Positions 8,504-18,345 of a DNA stretch of 64,000 nt are shown piece after piece. Source of the DNA: Nibribacter roseus (GTDB lineage: Bacteria > Bacteroidota > Bacteroidia > Cytophagales > Hymenobacteraceae); the NCBI RefSeq assembly GCF_042662225.1, contig NZ_JBHSYQ010000015.1:310001-374000 (forward strand), given 5' to 3'. A program made the translations under genes and the position numbers. A model generated the notes under the pieces. That model was given only the letters and a program-made list of their open reading frames with translations, was not told the origin of the DNA and did not search any database. Each line of letters starts with the position of its first letter. Position 1 is the first letter of the stretch.

Positions 8504-8864
8504 GAGTGTCTGAAATTATGGACAAAGGATTTTTGAAGATTTGTGTTTTCAGTCTGTTTTTTAAAAAAAAGCTGAAAACGTTAATGTAGGGATACTCCCG
8601 TTTATACATCTCCCCTTAGCACCCTTTAAAAGGTATGGCCGTTAAGTTCTACCTGAATTTTTTGGTCAAAGTGGTAAACCACTGCTATTACTGCAGATTT
8701 TGAGGCTCTCGCCTCACTGAAGTTTCAAACTTCAGCCTGTTGTAGGTCCAGGTTAGAAACTTGAACCAGATTAATTCTTTTAAAAATCAACGACCCTACC
8801 CTTCAGGGGGAAGTATCTGGAATGAGAGCTCTACATATAGGTTTCTTTTTAAGCGCGTAAGCTC
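8504..8864. other. intergenic region with two adjacent perfect hairpins
   Basis: No supported gene. The only clear structure is at 8701-8735 (listed separately). The last 80 bases precede the stop of the CHU_C gene and contain no terminator I can recognise. Confidence 0.6.
8701..8735. repeat. two back-to-back perfect inverted repeats
   Basis: TGAGGC-TCTC-GCCTCA (8701-8716) is followed without a spacer by CTGAAGTTT-C-AAACTTCAG (8717-8735). There is no U-tract, so it is not a typical terminator. It may be a REP-like palindrome, but no second copy was seen in the window. Confidence 0.6.
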
Positions 8865-10514
8865 TTACCGCACCAGCGTAATTTTGCCGCTTTTGGTGAT
8901 GCGCTGTCCGTTCACATCAGTGGCTTCAAAACGATAGAGATACGTTTCTGGTGGGGCGGGTTTACTGTTGTAGGTGCCATCCCAGCCGCTTTGGGGGCTG
9001 TTTGATTCGAATATGATTTGCCCCCAGCGGTTGAGTACCTGCAACTTGAAAGTAGAGGCGAAAGGAGGGCCTACGGCTCTGAACACATCGTTCAACCCGT
9101 CGCCGTTGGGGCTGAAGGCGGTGGGGAAGAAGAACTGGAATGGTTGGTCAATGGTGGCGGTGTTGGAGGCGCTCTGCAGATTGCCTGCTTCTGAACTACT
9201 GAGCAAACGGTAAGAGAGTCGCTGGTACGTTTGTGGTAACTGCTGGTGTACATAGCTTTGTCCACTGACAGTGGTGCTCCAGTAAACGTTTCCTTGCTCA
9301 TCCAGCAACTCCAGCGTCTGGCTCTCAATTCCGTTAGGAAAACCTTCATAGGGGCTCCAGGTCAAGGCAACAGCACCGTTTTCTGTTCTATAGGTTGCCG
9401 CTAAAAGGGCAGGGCAGGCGGTGTTGCTGCGGGGAGATACAAGGCTGCAGGAATCGGTGTAGGCGGTTTGGTAGCAGGGACGCTGACTGAGGTCGGGAAG
9501 AGTGGTATCTAATGCGTTTTGCGGCTGTTTTTCAGAAATCAGGTCAAAAGCACCTCCGTTTAGGCTGCGGAACAGGGCTTGTTCTTTAAAAGTCTCCTGC
9601 TCCGGCACTATAGTCTCTAGAACGATTTGGTTCTGCAAGTTGAAGCTCACAAGAAGAATAGGGGCCGACGGGGGCGTGGTGCCCTGTGTCTCTACCTGCA
9701 CCGGTGCCGAAGTGCTTTGGGCGCCGTCTGTGAAAACTGCTGCTAAAGAATACGTGTACTGCCGTCCGCACGCCACTTGAGCATCGGTGAAGGAATTTTG
9801 GTTGGGAGGGAGTGTCTGGTACGGTTGACCGCCTCTTATTATTTGATAATTGCTTAAAGCGGCAGGGCTGGTGTTAGCGGTCCAAAAGAGTTGGTTTTGC
9901 CGGTCGCCTGCGGTAACGGAAATCGACTGAACGCAAACGGTGTTAGAGACAATGTTTTCTTCACCGGTGCACACGTTGGTGACGCGCAGCCGAAAACAGC
10001 CGCCGGTTTGAGCTACGGTTACGGTGCGGTCGCTTTGGCCTGAAGGAACGGCAGAAAAGGTTTCCACGGCGGTGAAGGTACCTGTGGGCGAGGCGGCTCT
10101 TTCCAATACCAAATCATTGATGGCAGAGGACTGAATCTTGAGCTGTAGACCACTGGTGGTGACGGAAAGCGACTGTAGCACAGGCGGAGAATCAGGCCGC
10201 TGCGCCTTTACCTGAAAGGTTCTTTGGCACTGGTTAAAGCCATTGGCCAATTGTGTAATTACAAATGTGCCAGGGGTGGTAAAAGTGTGCGAAGTGGCTG
10301 AACTGGAAAAGTCTAAGCCGTTGCGGTCGTCAAAGTCATAGAACTCTACTACGTTGCTTTGGCCGGAATTGTCTTTGAAGGTGATGCGCTCACCTACGCA
10401 GAAGGTTTGCACGGGTACGTTCTGTTCATTGTACGCCAGAAAGCACGGCGATTGCGCCCAGGCTCCAAAACAGGCAATTAGCCAAACGAACAGAAATGTT
10501 ATCCCTTTTCTCAC
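8865..10514 (-). CDS. secreted protein with gliding-type (CHU_C) T9SS sorting domain
   Basis: 549 residues starting at a GTG (10514) that overlaps the hutH stop by three bases (GTGA). An N-terminal signal peptide (MRKGITFLFVWLIACFGAWAQ) is followed by a PKD-like domain (about 22-105), one or more fibronectin-III-like regions (about 190-280), and a C-terminal CHU_C domain (about 462-549) with FFPTAFSPNGDGLNDVFR, LQVLNRWGQIIFES and WDGTYN. This C-terminus directs export by the type IX secretion system. The mature protein is likely surface-bound or released and may act in adhesion; the sequence shows no catalytic domain. Confidence 0.85.
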   Translation of the reverse strand: MRKGITFLFVWLIACFGAWAQSPCFLAYNEQNVPVQTFCVGERITFKDNSGQSNVVEFYDFDDRNGLDFSSSATSHTFTTPGTFVITQLANGFNQCQRTFQVKAQRPDSPPVLQSLSVTTSGLQLKIQSSAINDLVLERAASPTGTFTAVETFSAVPSGQSDRTVTVAQTGGCFRLRVTNVCTGEENIVSNTVCVQSISVTAGDRQNQLFWTANTSPAALSNYQIIRGGQPYQTLPPNQNSFTDAQVACGRQYTYSLAAVFTDGAQSTSAPVQVETQGTTPPSAPILLVSFNLQNQIVLETIVPEQETFKEQALFRSLNGGAFDLISEKQPQNALDTTLPDLSQRPCYQTAYTDSCSLVSPRSNTACPALLAATYRTENGAVALTWSPYEGFPNGIESQTLELLDEQGNVYWSTTVSGQSYVHQQLPQTYQRLSYRLLSSSEAGNLQSASNTATIDQPFQFFFPTAFSPNGDGLNDVFRAVGPPFASTFKLQVLNRWGQIIFESNSPQSGWDGTYNSKPAPPETYLYRFEATDVNGQRITKSGKITLVR

Positions 10515-12016
10515 GTCATCAACTCTTCAAAAGGAAATTGTCTTATAAAGGTGAGGCTCTTGTCTATGTCTGGTTGCAGCACGCGGTCCTGCTCCAACGG
10601 TGCCACTTGTTTCCGAAAAGCCGCCACCAATATCTCTAGAGGCTCTGAGGTACGCAGCGGACGGCGAAACTCCAGAGCCTGTACAGCGGTCATTAGCTCA
10701 ATGGCCAAAATCCGTTCCACATTCTGTACTACTTGCCAAGCCTTGGTGGCGGCATTAGCGCCCATACTTACGTGATCTTCCTGCCCGTTAGAGGAAACAA
10801 TGGAGTCAACGCTGGCTGGTGTGCAAAGCTGCTTATTTTGACTAACGATGGAGGCGGCCGTGTATTGCGGAATCATGAACCCCGAGTTAAGCCCCGGCTC
10901 CTGAATCAGGAACTGTGGCAAACACCGCTGCCCCGACACCAGCTGAAACGTCCTCCGCTCCGAAATGCTGCCCCACTCTGCCAACGCTATACTCAGGAAA
11001 TCCAGCGCCAGCGCCAGCGGCTGCCCATGGAAATTGCCGCCTGAGATAATCACATCCTCTTCCGGGAAAATGTTTGGGTTGTCGGTGACCGAATTTACTT
11101 CTGTGGTGAATACCTGTTCAGCGTAGGCCAGGGCATCTAAACTGGCCCCGTGTACCTGCGGCACGCAACGGAAAGAATATGGATCCTGCACCTGAGCCTT
11201 GGGTTTAGCCTGTAATTCGCTGCCCTGAAGTAACTGCAAAATTCTGTCGGCCGAAGTTCGTTGCCCTGCGTGTGGCCTAACCTGATGGACCAACGGGGAG
11301 AAAGGGGAGGCCAATCCGTCAAAAGCCTCTAGCGACAGAGCAGCAATCACATCGGCGGCGGCGGCAATCTGGCGAGCTTTGAGGCAGGTAAGAACTCCGT
11401 AGGCCGTCATAAATTGCGTACCGTTCAGCAGGGCCAATCCTTCCTTGGCTTGTAATTTGATAGGCTGCCAGGAGAAAATATCCAGTACGTCTTGTCCTTT
11501 CAGTTTGAAATCTTGGAATTGAACTTCGCCTTCGCCTAAAAGTGGTAGGCACAGATGAGCGAGTGGCGCCAAATCGCCACTGGCACCCAAAGAGCCCAAC
11601 TGGTACACCACCGGATAAATGTCGCGGTTATAGAAGGCCAATAGCCGTTGCGCCGTAGCCACCTGTACCCCACTGTGCCCGTAAGCCAGGGACTGTACTT
11701 TCAGGAACAGCATCAGTTTCACAATCTCTGCCGGTACTTCGTCGCCAGTGCCGCAGGCATGAGAAACCACCAGATTACGTTGCAAGGTTTCCAGGTTCTC
11801 GGTGGAGATGGAGGTATTGCAAAGTGCTCCGAACCCCGTGTTTATGCCATAAACAGGTACTGTGGAGCTTTTAAGGTGCGCGTGCAGATAGTTGAAGCAT
11901 TGCTCAATCTGCTGTTCGGCTTCCTCAGAAAGTGTTAAAGTTTCTTTGCCACGAAGCACCTGACCAATTTTAGCCAGCGACAGGGGGGCAGATGTAATCA
12001 GGTGCTGCTCAGGCAT
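10511..12016 (-). CDS. hutH: histidine ammonia-lyase
   Basis: 501 residues, normal for the family. It converts L-histidine to urocanate and ammonia. The self-forming MIO cofactor triad Ala-Ser-Gly is at 145-147 (GSLGASGDLA); the catalytic Tyr lies in VPVYGINTGFG (about 56). The selectivity pair is Ser85-His86 (NLVVSHACGTG), the pattern of histidine-specific enzymes and not the His-Leu or Phe-Leu of tyrosine or phenylalanine lyases. The other Hut enzymes are absent here. Its ATG shares one base with the hisS stop (TAATG), and its stop overlaps the start of the CHU_C gene. Confidence 0.93.
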   Translation of the reverse strand: MPEQHLITSAPLSLAKIGQVLRGKETLTLSEEAEQQIEQCFNYLHAHLKSSTVPVYGINTGFGALCNTSISTENLETLQRNLVVSHACGTGDEVPAEIVKLMLFLKVQSLAYGHSGVQVATAQRLLAFYNRDIYPVVYQLGSLGASGDLAPLAHLCLPLLGEGEVQFQDFKLKGQDVLDIFSWQPIKLQAKEGLALLNGTQFMTAYGVLTCLKARQIAAAADVIAALSLEAFDGLASPFSPLVHQVRPHAGQRTSADRILQLLQGSELQAKPKAQVQDPYSFRCVPQVHGASLDALAYAEQVFTTEVNSVTDNPNIFPEEDVIISGGNFHGQPLALALDFLSIALAEWGSISERRTFQLVSGQRCLPQFLIQEPGLNSGFMIPQYTAASIVSQNKQLCTPASVDSIVSSNGQEDHVSMGANAATKAWQVVQNVERILAIELMTAVQALEFRRPLRTSEPLEILVAAFRKQVAPLEQDRVLQPDIDKSLTFIRQFPFEELMT

Positions 12017-13398
12017 TATAGGTTCAGGTTGTTTTGTAAAACTTTCTGGATGTTGTCCAATGTGAGTCGTTCCTGCAGGCCGGTGCGCATGTTGCGCAGG
12101 TTCAACAAGCCGCTCTCCATTTCCTCAGAGCCAATCAACAGCACATACGGAATATTCTTCTGGTCGGCGTAGGCCATCTGTTTTTTTAGCTTAGCCGATT
12201 CTGGAAACAATTCAGTGGCAACGCCCGCTTTCCGGAGTGTCTGCAGCACCGGCAGCGCATATTGCATAGAGGCCTCGTCAAAATTGGCAATAAGCACTTG
12301 GGTGATAGTCTGGCTGTCTTCCGGAAACAGTTTCAGCTCTTCCAGTACGTCAAAAATACGGTCTACACCAAAAGAGAATCCTACTCCTGAAACACCTGGC
12401 AGACCGAACATGCCGGTGAGGTTGTCGTACCTGCCGCCACCACTGATGCTGCCCATCTGCACATTATTTACCTTCACCTCGAAGATGCAGCCTGTGTAGT
12501 AGGAGAGGCCACGGGCAAGCGTCACGTCGAGTTGCAGTTTTGCCTTGTTTACAGAAAAAGAGCTTAAAAACGCCAGCATCTGGCGTATGTCTTTCAAACC
12601 TCTTTTGCCTTCCTCTGAATCAGCCAGTAAGGTATCTAACTGCGGAAGCAGATCTTGTATTTCACCGGTTAAGCCAAAGATGGGAGCTAGTTTGGTGATA
12701 GATTCCTCAGAAAAAGCTTTCTGCCGAAGTTCCTCATTCACAGCTTCCTGCCCAATCTTGTCCAGTTTGTCAATGGCCACACATAAATCAGCCTCGCGTC
12801 CGTTAGCACCAATGGCCTCCGCAATACCAGCCAACAGCCCGCGGTGGTTGAATTTGATGGTGAAGTCATCTAAGCCCAAAGAACTCAGTACCTCGTCCAT
12901 CATCAGAATAATCTCCGCCTCGCAAAGCAGAGAGTTGGTGCCTACCACATCGGCATCACACTGGTAGAACTCCCGGTACCGGCCCCGCTGCGGACGGTCG
13001 GCCCGCCACACCGGCTGAATCTGGTACCGCTTGAAGGGGAAAGAAATGTCATTGCGGTTCATGACCACGTAACGGGCAAAAGGCACCGTTAAATCGTAGC
13101 GCAGCGCTTTCTCTGAGATTCTGGGGGTAAGGGCTTTATATCCTTTCTCCAGGTCTTCAGGCTTTACTTTACCCAAGTAATCACCTGAATTCAGGATTTT
13201 GAAAATCAGCTGGTCGCCCTCATCGCCGTACTTTCCGGTCAAGACCGAAAGGTTTTCCATGGCCGGGGTTTCCAGCGGCAGGAATCCGAACTTCTCAAAC
13301 GTACGGCGGATGACCGAAAATATATGATTACGTTTCACCACAGTGGCCGGCCCAAAATCTCGGGTGCCCTTGGGAATAGATGGTTTGTCTTTGCTCAT
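12016..13398 (-). CDS. hisS: histidyl-tRNA synthetase
   Basis: 460 residues; a class II synthetase that charges tRNA-His. Motifs seen: the N-terminal KGTRDFGP, motif 2 region RADRPQRGRYREFYQCDADVVG, the histidine-binding LARGLSYYTGCIFEV and SGGGRYDNL, motif 3 VGFSFGVDRIFD, and a C-terminal anticodon-binding domain (from about 360). It heads an overlapping unit hisS-hutH-CHU_C protein, so its supply may be tied to histidine breakdown capacity. No promoter with a clear TAnnTTTG was found upstream. Confidence 0.95.
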   Translation of the reverse strand: MSKDKPSIPKGTRDFGPATVVKRNHIFSVIRRTFEKFGFLPLETPAMENLSVLTGKYGDEGDQLIFKILNSGDYLGKVKPEDLEKGYKALTPRISEKALRYDLTVPFARYVVMNRNDISFPFKRYQIQPVWRADRPQRGRYREFYQCDADVVGTNSLLCEAEIILMMDEVLSSLGLDDFTIKFNHRGLLAGIAEAIGANGREADLCVAIDKLDKIGQEAVNEELRQKAFSEESITKLAPIFGLTGEIQDLLPQLDTLLADSEEGKRGLKDIRQMLAFLSSFSVNKAKLQLDVTLARGLSYYTGCIFEVKVNNVQMGSISGGGRYDNLTGMFGLPGVSGVGFSFGVDRIFDVLEELKLFPEDSQTITQVLIANFDEASMQYALPVLQTLRKAGVATELFPESAKLKKQMAYADQKNIPYVLLIGSEEMESGLLNLRNMRTGLQERLTLDNIQKVLQNNLNL

Positions 13399-13486
13399 AG
13401 GAAAAAGAAATCCCGCGAAGATAGCAAAAACTGGTTTTAGAATAGAGGAGGAATGAAAGCGAAAGCTGTATAGGAACTAATATGCT

Positions 13487-13522
13487 GTTTTAGGCTTCTT
13501 TTTATAAAAGTAGGTTAAAAAC
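13487..13522. terminator. GTTTTAGGC-family palindrome (copy 2, degenerate)
   Basis: GTTTTAGGCTTCTTTT...AAAAGTAGGTTAAAAAC, an imperfect copy lying 23 bases after the stop of the ligase-like gene on the minus strand. Confidence 0.5.
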
Positions 13523-13544
13523 ATAGAAACTAGGTGCAAAGACA

Positions 13545-14810
13545 TTATAAACTACCTTCTTCTATGCTACGTGATTCTGTTTCTGAATGCATTGGGTTTA
13601 AGAGCATTAAGCTGACAATAAAAGAAAATAACAGCACGCCCGCTCTTCCGTCTAGCAAAGACTCTGTCAAGCTGCAAAGGCTAAAAACACTTATAAAGCA
13701 TATCAGTATGATTTTTTTCTGAACAAAAGCGCTTCTAAAAATTAAAAAGTACATAGAAAGCAGAGTCAGGAGACCTATAATTCCTAGCCCAACAGTAGTC
13801 TCCAGATACTGGTTATGCATGTTGAGTTCTTCTTTTACTCCGTTCTCAAAACCATTCTCCTTATATGTATTGGTGAGTGTATCCTGGGTGTCACCTGTTC
13901 CGGTGCCCAAAAACAGGTTGTTCTTGATAACTTCTAATCCGTTTTCCCATAGCGTCAGCCTTTCATCTAAGCCTGCCGAGCTTTCCAGCTTGCTTTTTAG
14001 GTATGGCACCTTTTTATAGGTATAGAAAGCGAGAATTGGTGCTAAGGATAAAATAACAAGCACAGCAACATACCTTCTTTCTTTCAACCCCCACACCAAC
14101 AGCGCAACAGTCAGAACTATGATTGTAAAAGCCAATGAACTTCTGGAGGCCAACACACCAGAAAACGCAAATAAGTAGCCTGATGCTATTCCCAAAAATC
14201 CAGCTTTCCAAAATTCTCTTTTCTGTATGTGTGTTAAGCAAAACCAAAAAGTAATGATGAGAGCTGTACAGCAGTATAAGCTAAAGTAAGGCGCATGAAA
14301 CTTCACTGAAATGGGCAGCATGTACGAAAAGTACGTCCAATCTACTTGTCCCAAGCTTTCTGCCGTAAAGGCGAAGGAGTTAAAGTTTTCTGTGTAGTTT
14401 TTGTAGAGCGCAAAAAAAGAGATTAAAATGCAGCCCAATACGTAAAGCTTCAGGCAAAACCTAGTTTGGTTAGGAGACAGTTTTTTATAAAATACCAGCG
14501 GAAGTAGAAAGATAGACGTCTGCAGTGTGAGGTACTTTAGGCTGTTACCTTTGTTGTCACTCACCAAGATGGACAGGCAGAGCAGCACTAAATAAAATGC
14601 AAGTACTTTAGCGTAGGGGGAAGTGAAAAACTTTTTCAGTTTAAAATTAAACCTAAAGGAGTACACAAGCCAATAGGCAGCTAGTGCTATAAAAACAACG
14701 GCATTTATTTTAACTGAAAGCGGAAGGGTAAACGCATATAAATAGACTAGTGTTAAATATGCTGTTTGCCAATATATTACAGCTTTATGCTCATGATTTA
14801 AATTCAGCAT
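13545..14810 (-). CDS. O-antigen ligase-like membrane protein
   Basis: About 421 residues from the ATG at 14810; the frame is open to 14897 but the extra residues would lie inside the upstream glycosyltransferase gene. There are ten or more hydrophobic segments, a large periplasmic loop near the C-terminal half, and the motif NMHNQYLETTVGLGIIGLL near residue 340, typical of the Wzy_C / WaaL family. The predicted role is transfer or polymerisation of a lipid-linked polysaccharide in the inner membrane. Since another Wzy-like gene lies at 18311, this one is the better ligase candidate. It overlaps the upstream glycosyltransferase gene by 20 bases. Confidence 0.8.
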   Translation of the reverse strand: MLNLNHEHKAVIYWQTAYLTLVYLYAFTLPLSVKINAVVFIALAAYWLVYSFRFNFKLKKFFTSPYAKVLAFYLVLLCLSILVSDNKGNSLKYLTLQTSIFLLPLVFYKKLSPNQTRFCLKLYVLGCILISFFALYKNYTENFNSFAFTAESLGQVDWTYFSYMLPISVKFHAPYFSLYCCTALIITFWFCLTHIQKREFWKAGFLGIASGYLFAFSGVLASRSSLAFTIIVLTVALLVWGLKERRYVAVLVILSLAPILAFYTYKKVPYLKSKLESSAGLDERLTLWENGLEVIKNNLFLGTGTGDTQDTLTNTYKENGFENGVKEELNMHNQYLETTVGLGIIGLLTLLSMYFLIFRSAFVQKKIILICFISVFSLCSLTESLLDGRAGVLLFSFIVSLMLLNPMHSETESRSIEEGSL

Positions 14811-15939
14811 GTTTCTGAAGTATAAAATCTTTGATTTCTGAGATAAACCTTGGTCTGCTGAACCGCTCTGCATTTTGCCTGATAGTGGCACTGTCAAAGC
14901 GGCTCTGGTTCAATTCAAAGTTTTGTACCGCCTCTATTAGACTTTGAGCAGTTTGTTCTTTGAAGAACACACCAGTTTCAGCGGTAACTGTCTCAAGTGA
15001 GCCTCCTTTGCCTAAGGCAATAACAGGTGTTCCGCATGCCTGTGCCTCCACTGGCATTATGCCAAAATCTTCTTCCGCCGCAAAAACAAAGGCCTTGGCC
15101 TTTTGCATGTACTGTATAAGTACCTCAGAGCTCTGAAACCCTAGCATTTGCACATTTGCGCTTCCTTTGGCTTTTTCTGTTATCAGTTTTAGGTCCGGAC
15201 CATCACCAATCACAACTAATTTTTTGTCGGGCATTTTGGAGAAAGCCTCTACTATTAAATCTATTCTTTTGTAGGGCACTAATCTGGAAGCAGCCAAGTA
15301 ATAGTTTTCTTTGACAGAAACAAGTGTGAATTTGTCTAGATCAACCGGTGGGTATATCACCACCGCTTCGCGGTTGTAAATCTTTTTTATTCTTCTTGCT
15401 ATAAAATTGGAGTTGGCTATAAAGTGGTCAACCCTGTTCACAGACGACACATCCCAGGTTCTAATATAATGCAACACACTGCGGGCAAGCAATCCTTTGA
15501 TACCGAAGCCTAAATTCGCATCGCGCAGGTATTGGTGGTATAAGTCCCAGGCATAACGCATAGGAGAATGGCAGTAACAAATATGTAGCTGATTGGGGGT
15601 GGTAAGCACCCCCTTTGCCACGGAGTGGGAGGAAGATATTATGATCTCAAAATCAGACAGATCAAATTGTTCTATGGCTAATGGGAAGAGGGGGAGGTAA
15701 TTTCTATATGCGGTTTTACCAAACGGAAGATTATGAATGAATGAAGTATGAATTTCAGTGTCTTTGAAATAGCTATTGTTTACTACTTCTTCGTTCTTCA
15801 CTAAAGTATAGATGGGCCCGCCAAAAACTTTATGAATGTCTTCTAATACTTTTTCTGACCCTCCTATAACAGATAGCCATTCATGTACAATGGCGGTTTT
15901 GGTATTAGAATAGGTTTGTAGTTCTGATTTTGCTTTCAT
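14791..15939 (-). CDS. family 4 glycosyltransferase
   Basis: 382 residues, GT-B fold, family GT4. The N-terminal domain has IVHEWLSVIGGSEKVLEDI and CYCHSPMRYAWDLYHQY; the C-terminal domain has the sugar-nucleotide site ASRLVPYKRIDLIVEAF, VVIGDGPDLKL and the E-x7-E motif EEDFGIMPVEAQACGTPVI (about 300-318). The family often transfers mannose or related sugars from a nucleotide donor. It is the first gene of a two-gene unit with the ligase-like gene. Confidence 0.87.
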   Translation of the reverse strand: MKAKSELQTYSNTKTAIVHEWLSVIGGSEKVLEDIHKVFGGPIYTLVKNEEVVNNSYFKDTEIHTSFIHNLPFGKTAYRNYLPLFPLAIEQFDLSDFEIIISSSHSVAKGVLTTPNQLHICYCHSPMRYAWDLYHQYLRDANLGFGIKGLLARSVLHYIRTWDVSSVNRVDHFIANSNFIARRIKKIYNREAVVIYPPVDLDKFTLVSVKENYYLAASRLVPYKRIDLIVEAFSKMPDKKLVVIGDGPDLKLITEKAKGSANVQMLGFQSSEVLIQYMQKAKAFVFAAEEDFGIMPVEAQACGTPVIALGKGGSLETVTAETGVFFKEQTAQSLIEAVQNFELNQSRFDSATIRQNAERFSRPRFISEIKDFILQKHAEFKS

Positions 15940-16431
15940 TAATCAAAGAAGCCCAATTAGGCTTATAAATGCTTCCGTCTTTTTGGTGATGGCCTGAGCA
16001 ACTAGATTTGCTCAAACACCATATCGCACCCAACGGCAATATTTTGTACAGACTTAAATCTGAAGATAACCGCAAGATATAATCTTTCCCCGAGGTTCTG
16101 ACCGTCTTCTGTATTTAAATAGGGCTGTTGAAACAATTGTTCTTTTTATTGGAGCACTGCCGGGGCAGGGGGCAGTTTCAGAAGAATTGAAAACTCAAAA
16201 TTTCTTGGCTACATGTACTGGTACCTTCTATTTAGATTTTTTTATTTCTGAAGAGAATAACTTATTTATATTGCATATTATTTCATTCTGAAAGAGGGAT
16301 GAAATATAGAGTACCCATCTCTCAGGCTAGCTCAAAAGTTCACATAAGTGGTCCTTTCTACAAAGAAGCACTTGTTGTTTGCTTCATGAGTTAAGGTTTT
16401 AAATATTGGAAGAATAAATTTAATAAAAAGT
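15940..16431. other. divergent intergenic region in the polysaccharide locus
   Basis: 492 A+T-rich bases between divergent genes. I see no open frame with domain content, no strong hairpin and no full TAnnTTTG box toward either gene; a one-base-short match (TATATTG, near 16267) faces the methyltransferase gene. Confidence 0.55.
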
Positions 16432-17175
<744 letters not shown>

Positions 17176-17185
17176 TTTTATGCCT

Positions 17186-17265
17186 CTGTAATGTAACCTG
17201 CTAGCTTATTGTATTTTAATTTAAATAGTGTTGTATTTTAATTTAAATAGTGGGTTGCATTACAG
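17186..17265. repeat. inverted repeat enclosing a 22-bp tandem duplication
   Basis: Outer arms CTGTAATGTAACCT (17186-17199) and GGGTTGCATTACAG (17252-17265) pair at 12 of 14 positions. Between them a 22-bp A+T-rich unit occurs twice in tandem without a mismatch (17209-17230 and 17231-17252). The right arm includes the stop codon of the minus-strand glycosyltransferase gene. It may be a terminator for the convergent genes or a small element remnant. Confidence 0.75.
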
Positions 17266-18345
17266 TGATAAATATACTTTCTCTGTCTTTTGTATCATGG
17301 TGTTGGTTGTGAACTTTTGTTCAAAAATCTCCAATGAACTCAATGACATTTTTTTATACAGATCGCTGTCTGATTCTAGCTGCAAGAGGTAGTCTGTAAC
17401 TGAAGTTAAGGCATCTTCATTGAACAGAAAACCATTTACCTCGTGCTCTACCACTTCATTATTTCCAGTAACGTTGGTGGCTACTATTGGCAAGCCATAG
17501 GAGGCAGCTTCAAGTAGTGCCAAGGGAAGGCCTTCCCACCTCGAGGTAGACAAGTATACTTGTGCTTCCTGTAAAAACTGACCAGGATTGTTTTGAAACC
17601 CTAGAAAGGTAATATTGTTTAGGTTCTCTTCTTTTGCTTTTCTTTCTAAAAATTCTTTTTCAGGTCCGTCTCCCACCCACCAAAACTGAACATGTTGAAA
17701 AGGAGCCATGGCTTTAGCAATTTCATATTGTAACCCCATGTTCTTCTGGTAATCAAATCTTGAGATAGAAATGATGACAAACTTTTGGTTTAACCTAGAT
17801 GTAGGAGCCTTAAGTGCTGGTGCTGCGGGTATTCCATTATAAACTGTAACCTGTCTTTTTTGATCTAACAGCCCAAGGGCAAGGCAGGCATTCTTCTCTC
17901 CCTCAGATACGTTGATAAATTTGTTTGTCAGCGGCTTTACTAGCTTTTCATAGAATGTGTACATGGCTTTGCTTAAAACCCCATATTCTTGCACATGAAC
18001 CCCATGAAAAGTATGAAGCACTTTTAAGCTAGGTAAAGTTGCTTTCAGTAGCCTGCTGTATACACCAGCTCCTTTGCCATGAGAATGTACTATTTCTATT
18101 TCTTGGTCTATTATAAATTGCCGTAATTTAAAAAGGGCGGAAAGAGTGAATTTCCTATGAGGCACTTCTATCATTGCCTTCACCGCTGGGTTAGTTTGCC
18201 AGATCTGAAAGAAAGGCTTGTCTTTAGGGCAAGCAACGAATAAAGAGAAACTTTCAGATAGATAGTTTAGAAGAATATCTAGGTGCTTTGGCCCTCCTCC
18301 ATGGTCCGCTCTAACGGTTAGGAGCAAGATCTTTTTTGGTGCCAT
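17260..18345 (-). CDS. family 4 glycosyltransferase
   Basis: 361 residues, GT-B fold. The start KILLLTVRADHGGGPKHLDILLNY is the glycine-rich acceptor-side loop of GT4 enzymes; the C-terminal half has ISISRFDYQKNMGLQYEIA, WWVGDGPEKEFLE and STSRWEGLPLALLEAASYGLPIV with the E-x7-E pair. The likely role is one sugar-transfer step in assembling the surface polysaccharide repeat unit on the cytoplasmic face. Its start overlaps the polymerase-like gene by 35 bases. It is the last gene of a seven-gene minus-strand run that begins at 26675. Confidence 0.87.
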   Translation of the reverse strand: MAPKKILLLTVRADHGGGPKHLDILLNYLSESFSLFVACPKDKPFFQIWQTNPAVKAMIEVPHRKFTLSALFKLRQFIIDQEIEIVHSHGKGAGVYSRLLKATLPSLKVLHTFHGVHVQEYGVLSKAMYTFYEKLVKPLTNKFINVSEGEKNACLALGLLDQKRQVTVYNGIPAAPALKAPTSRLNQKFVIISISRFDYQKNMGLQYEIAKAMAPFQHVQFWWVGDGPEKEFLERKAKEENLNNITFLGFQNNPGQFLQEAQVYLSTSRWEGLPLALLEAASYGLPIVATNVTGNNEVVEHEVNGFLFNEDALTSVTDYLLQLESDSDLYKKMSLSSLEIFEQKFTTNTMIQKTEKVYLSL

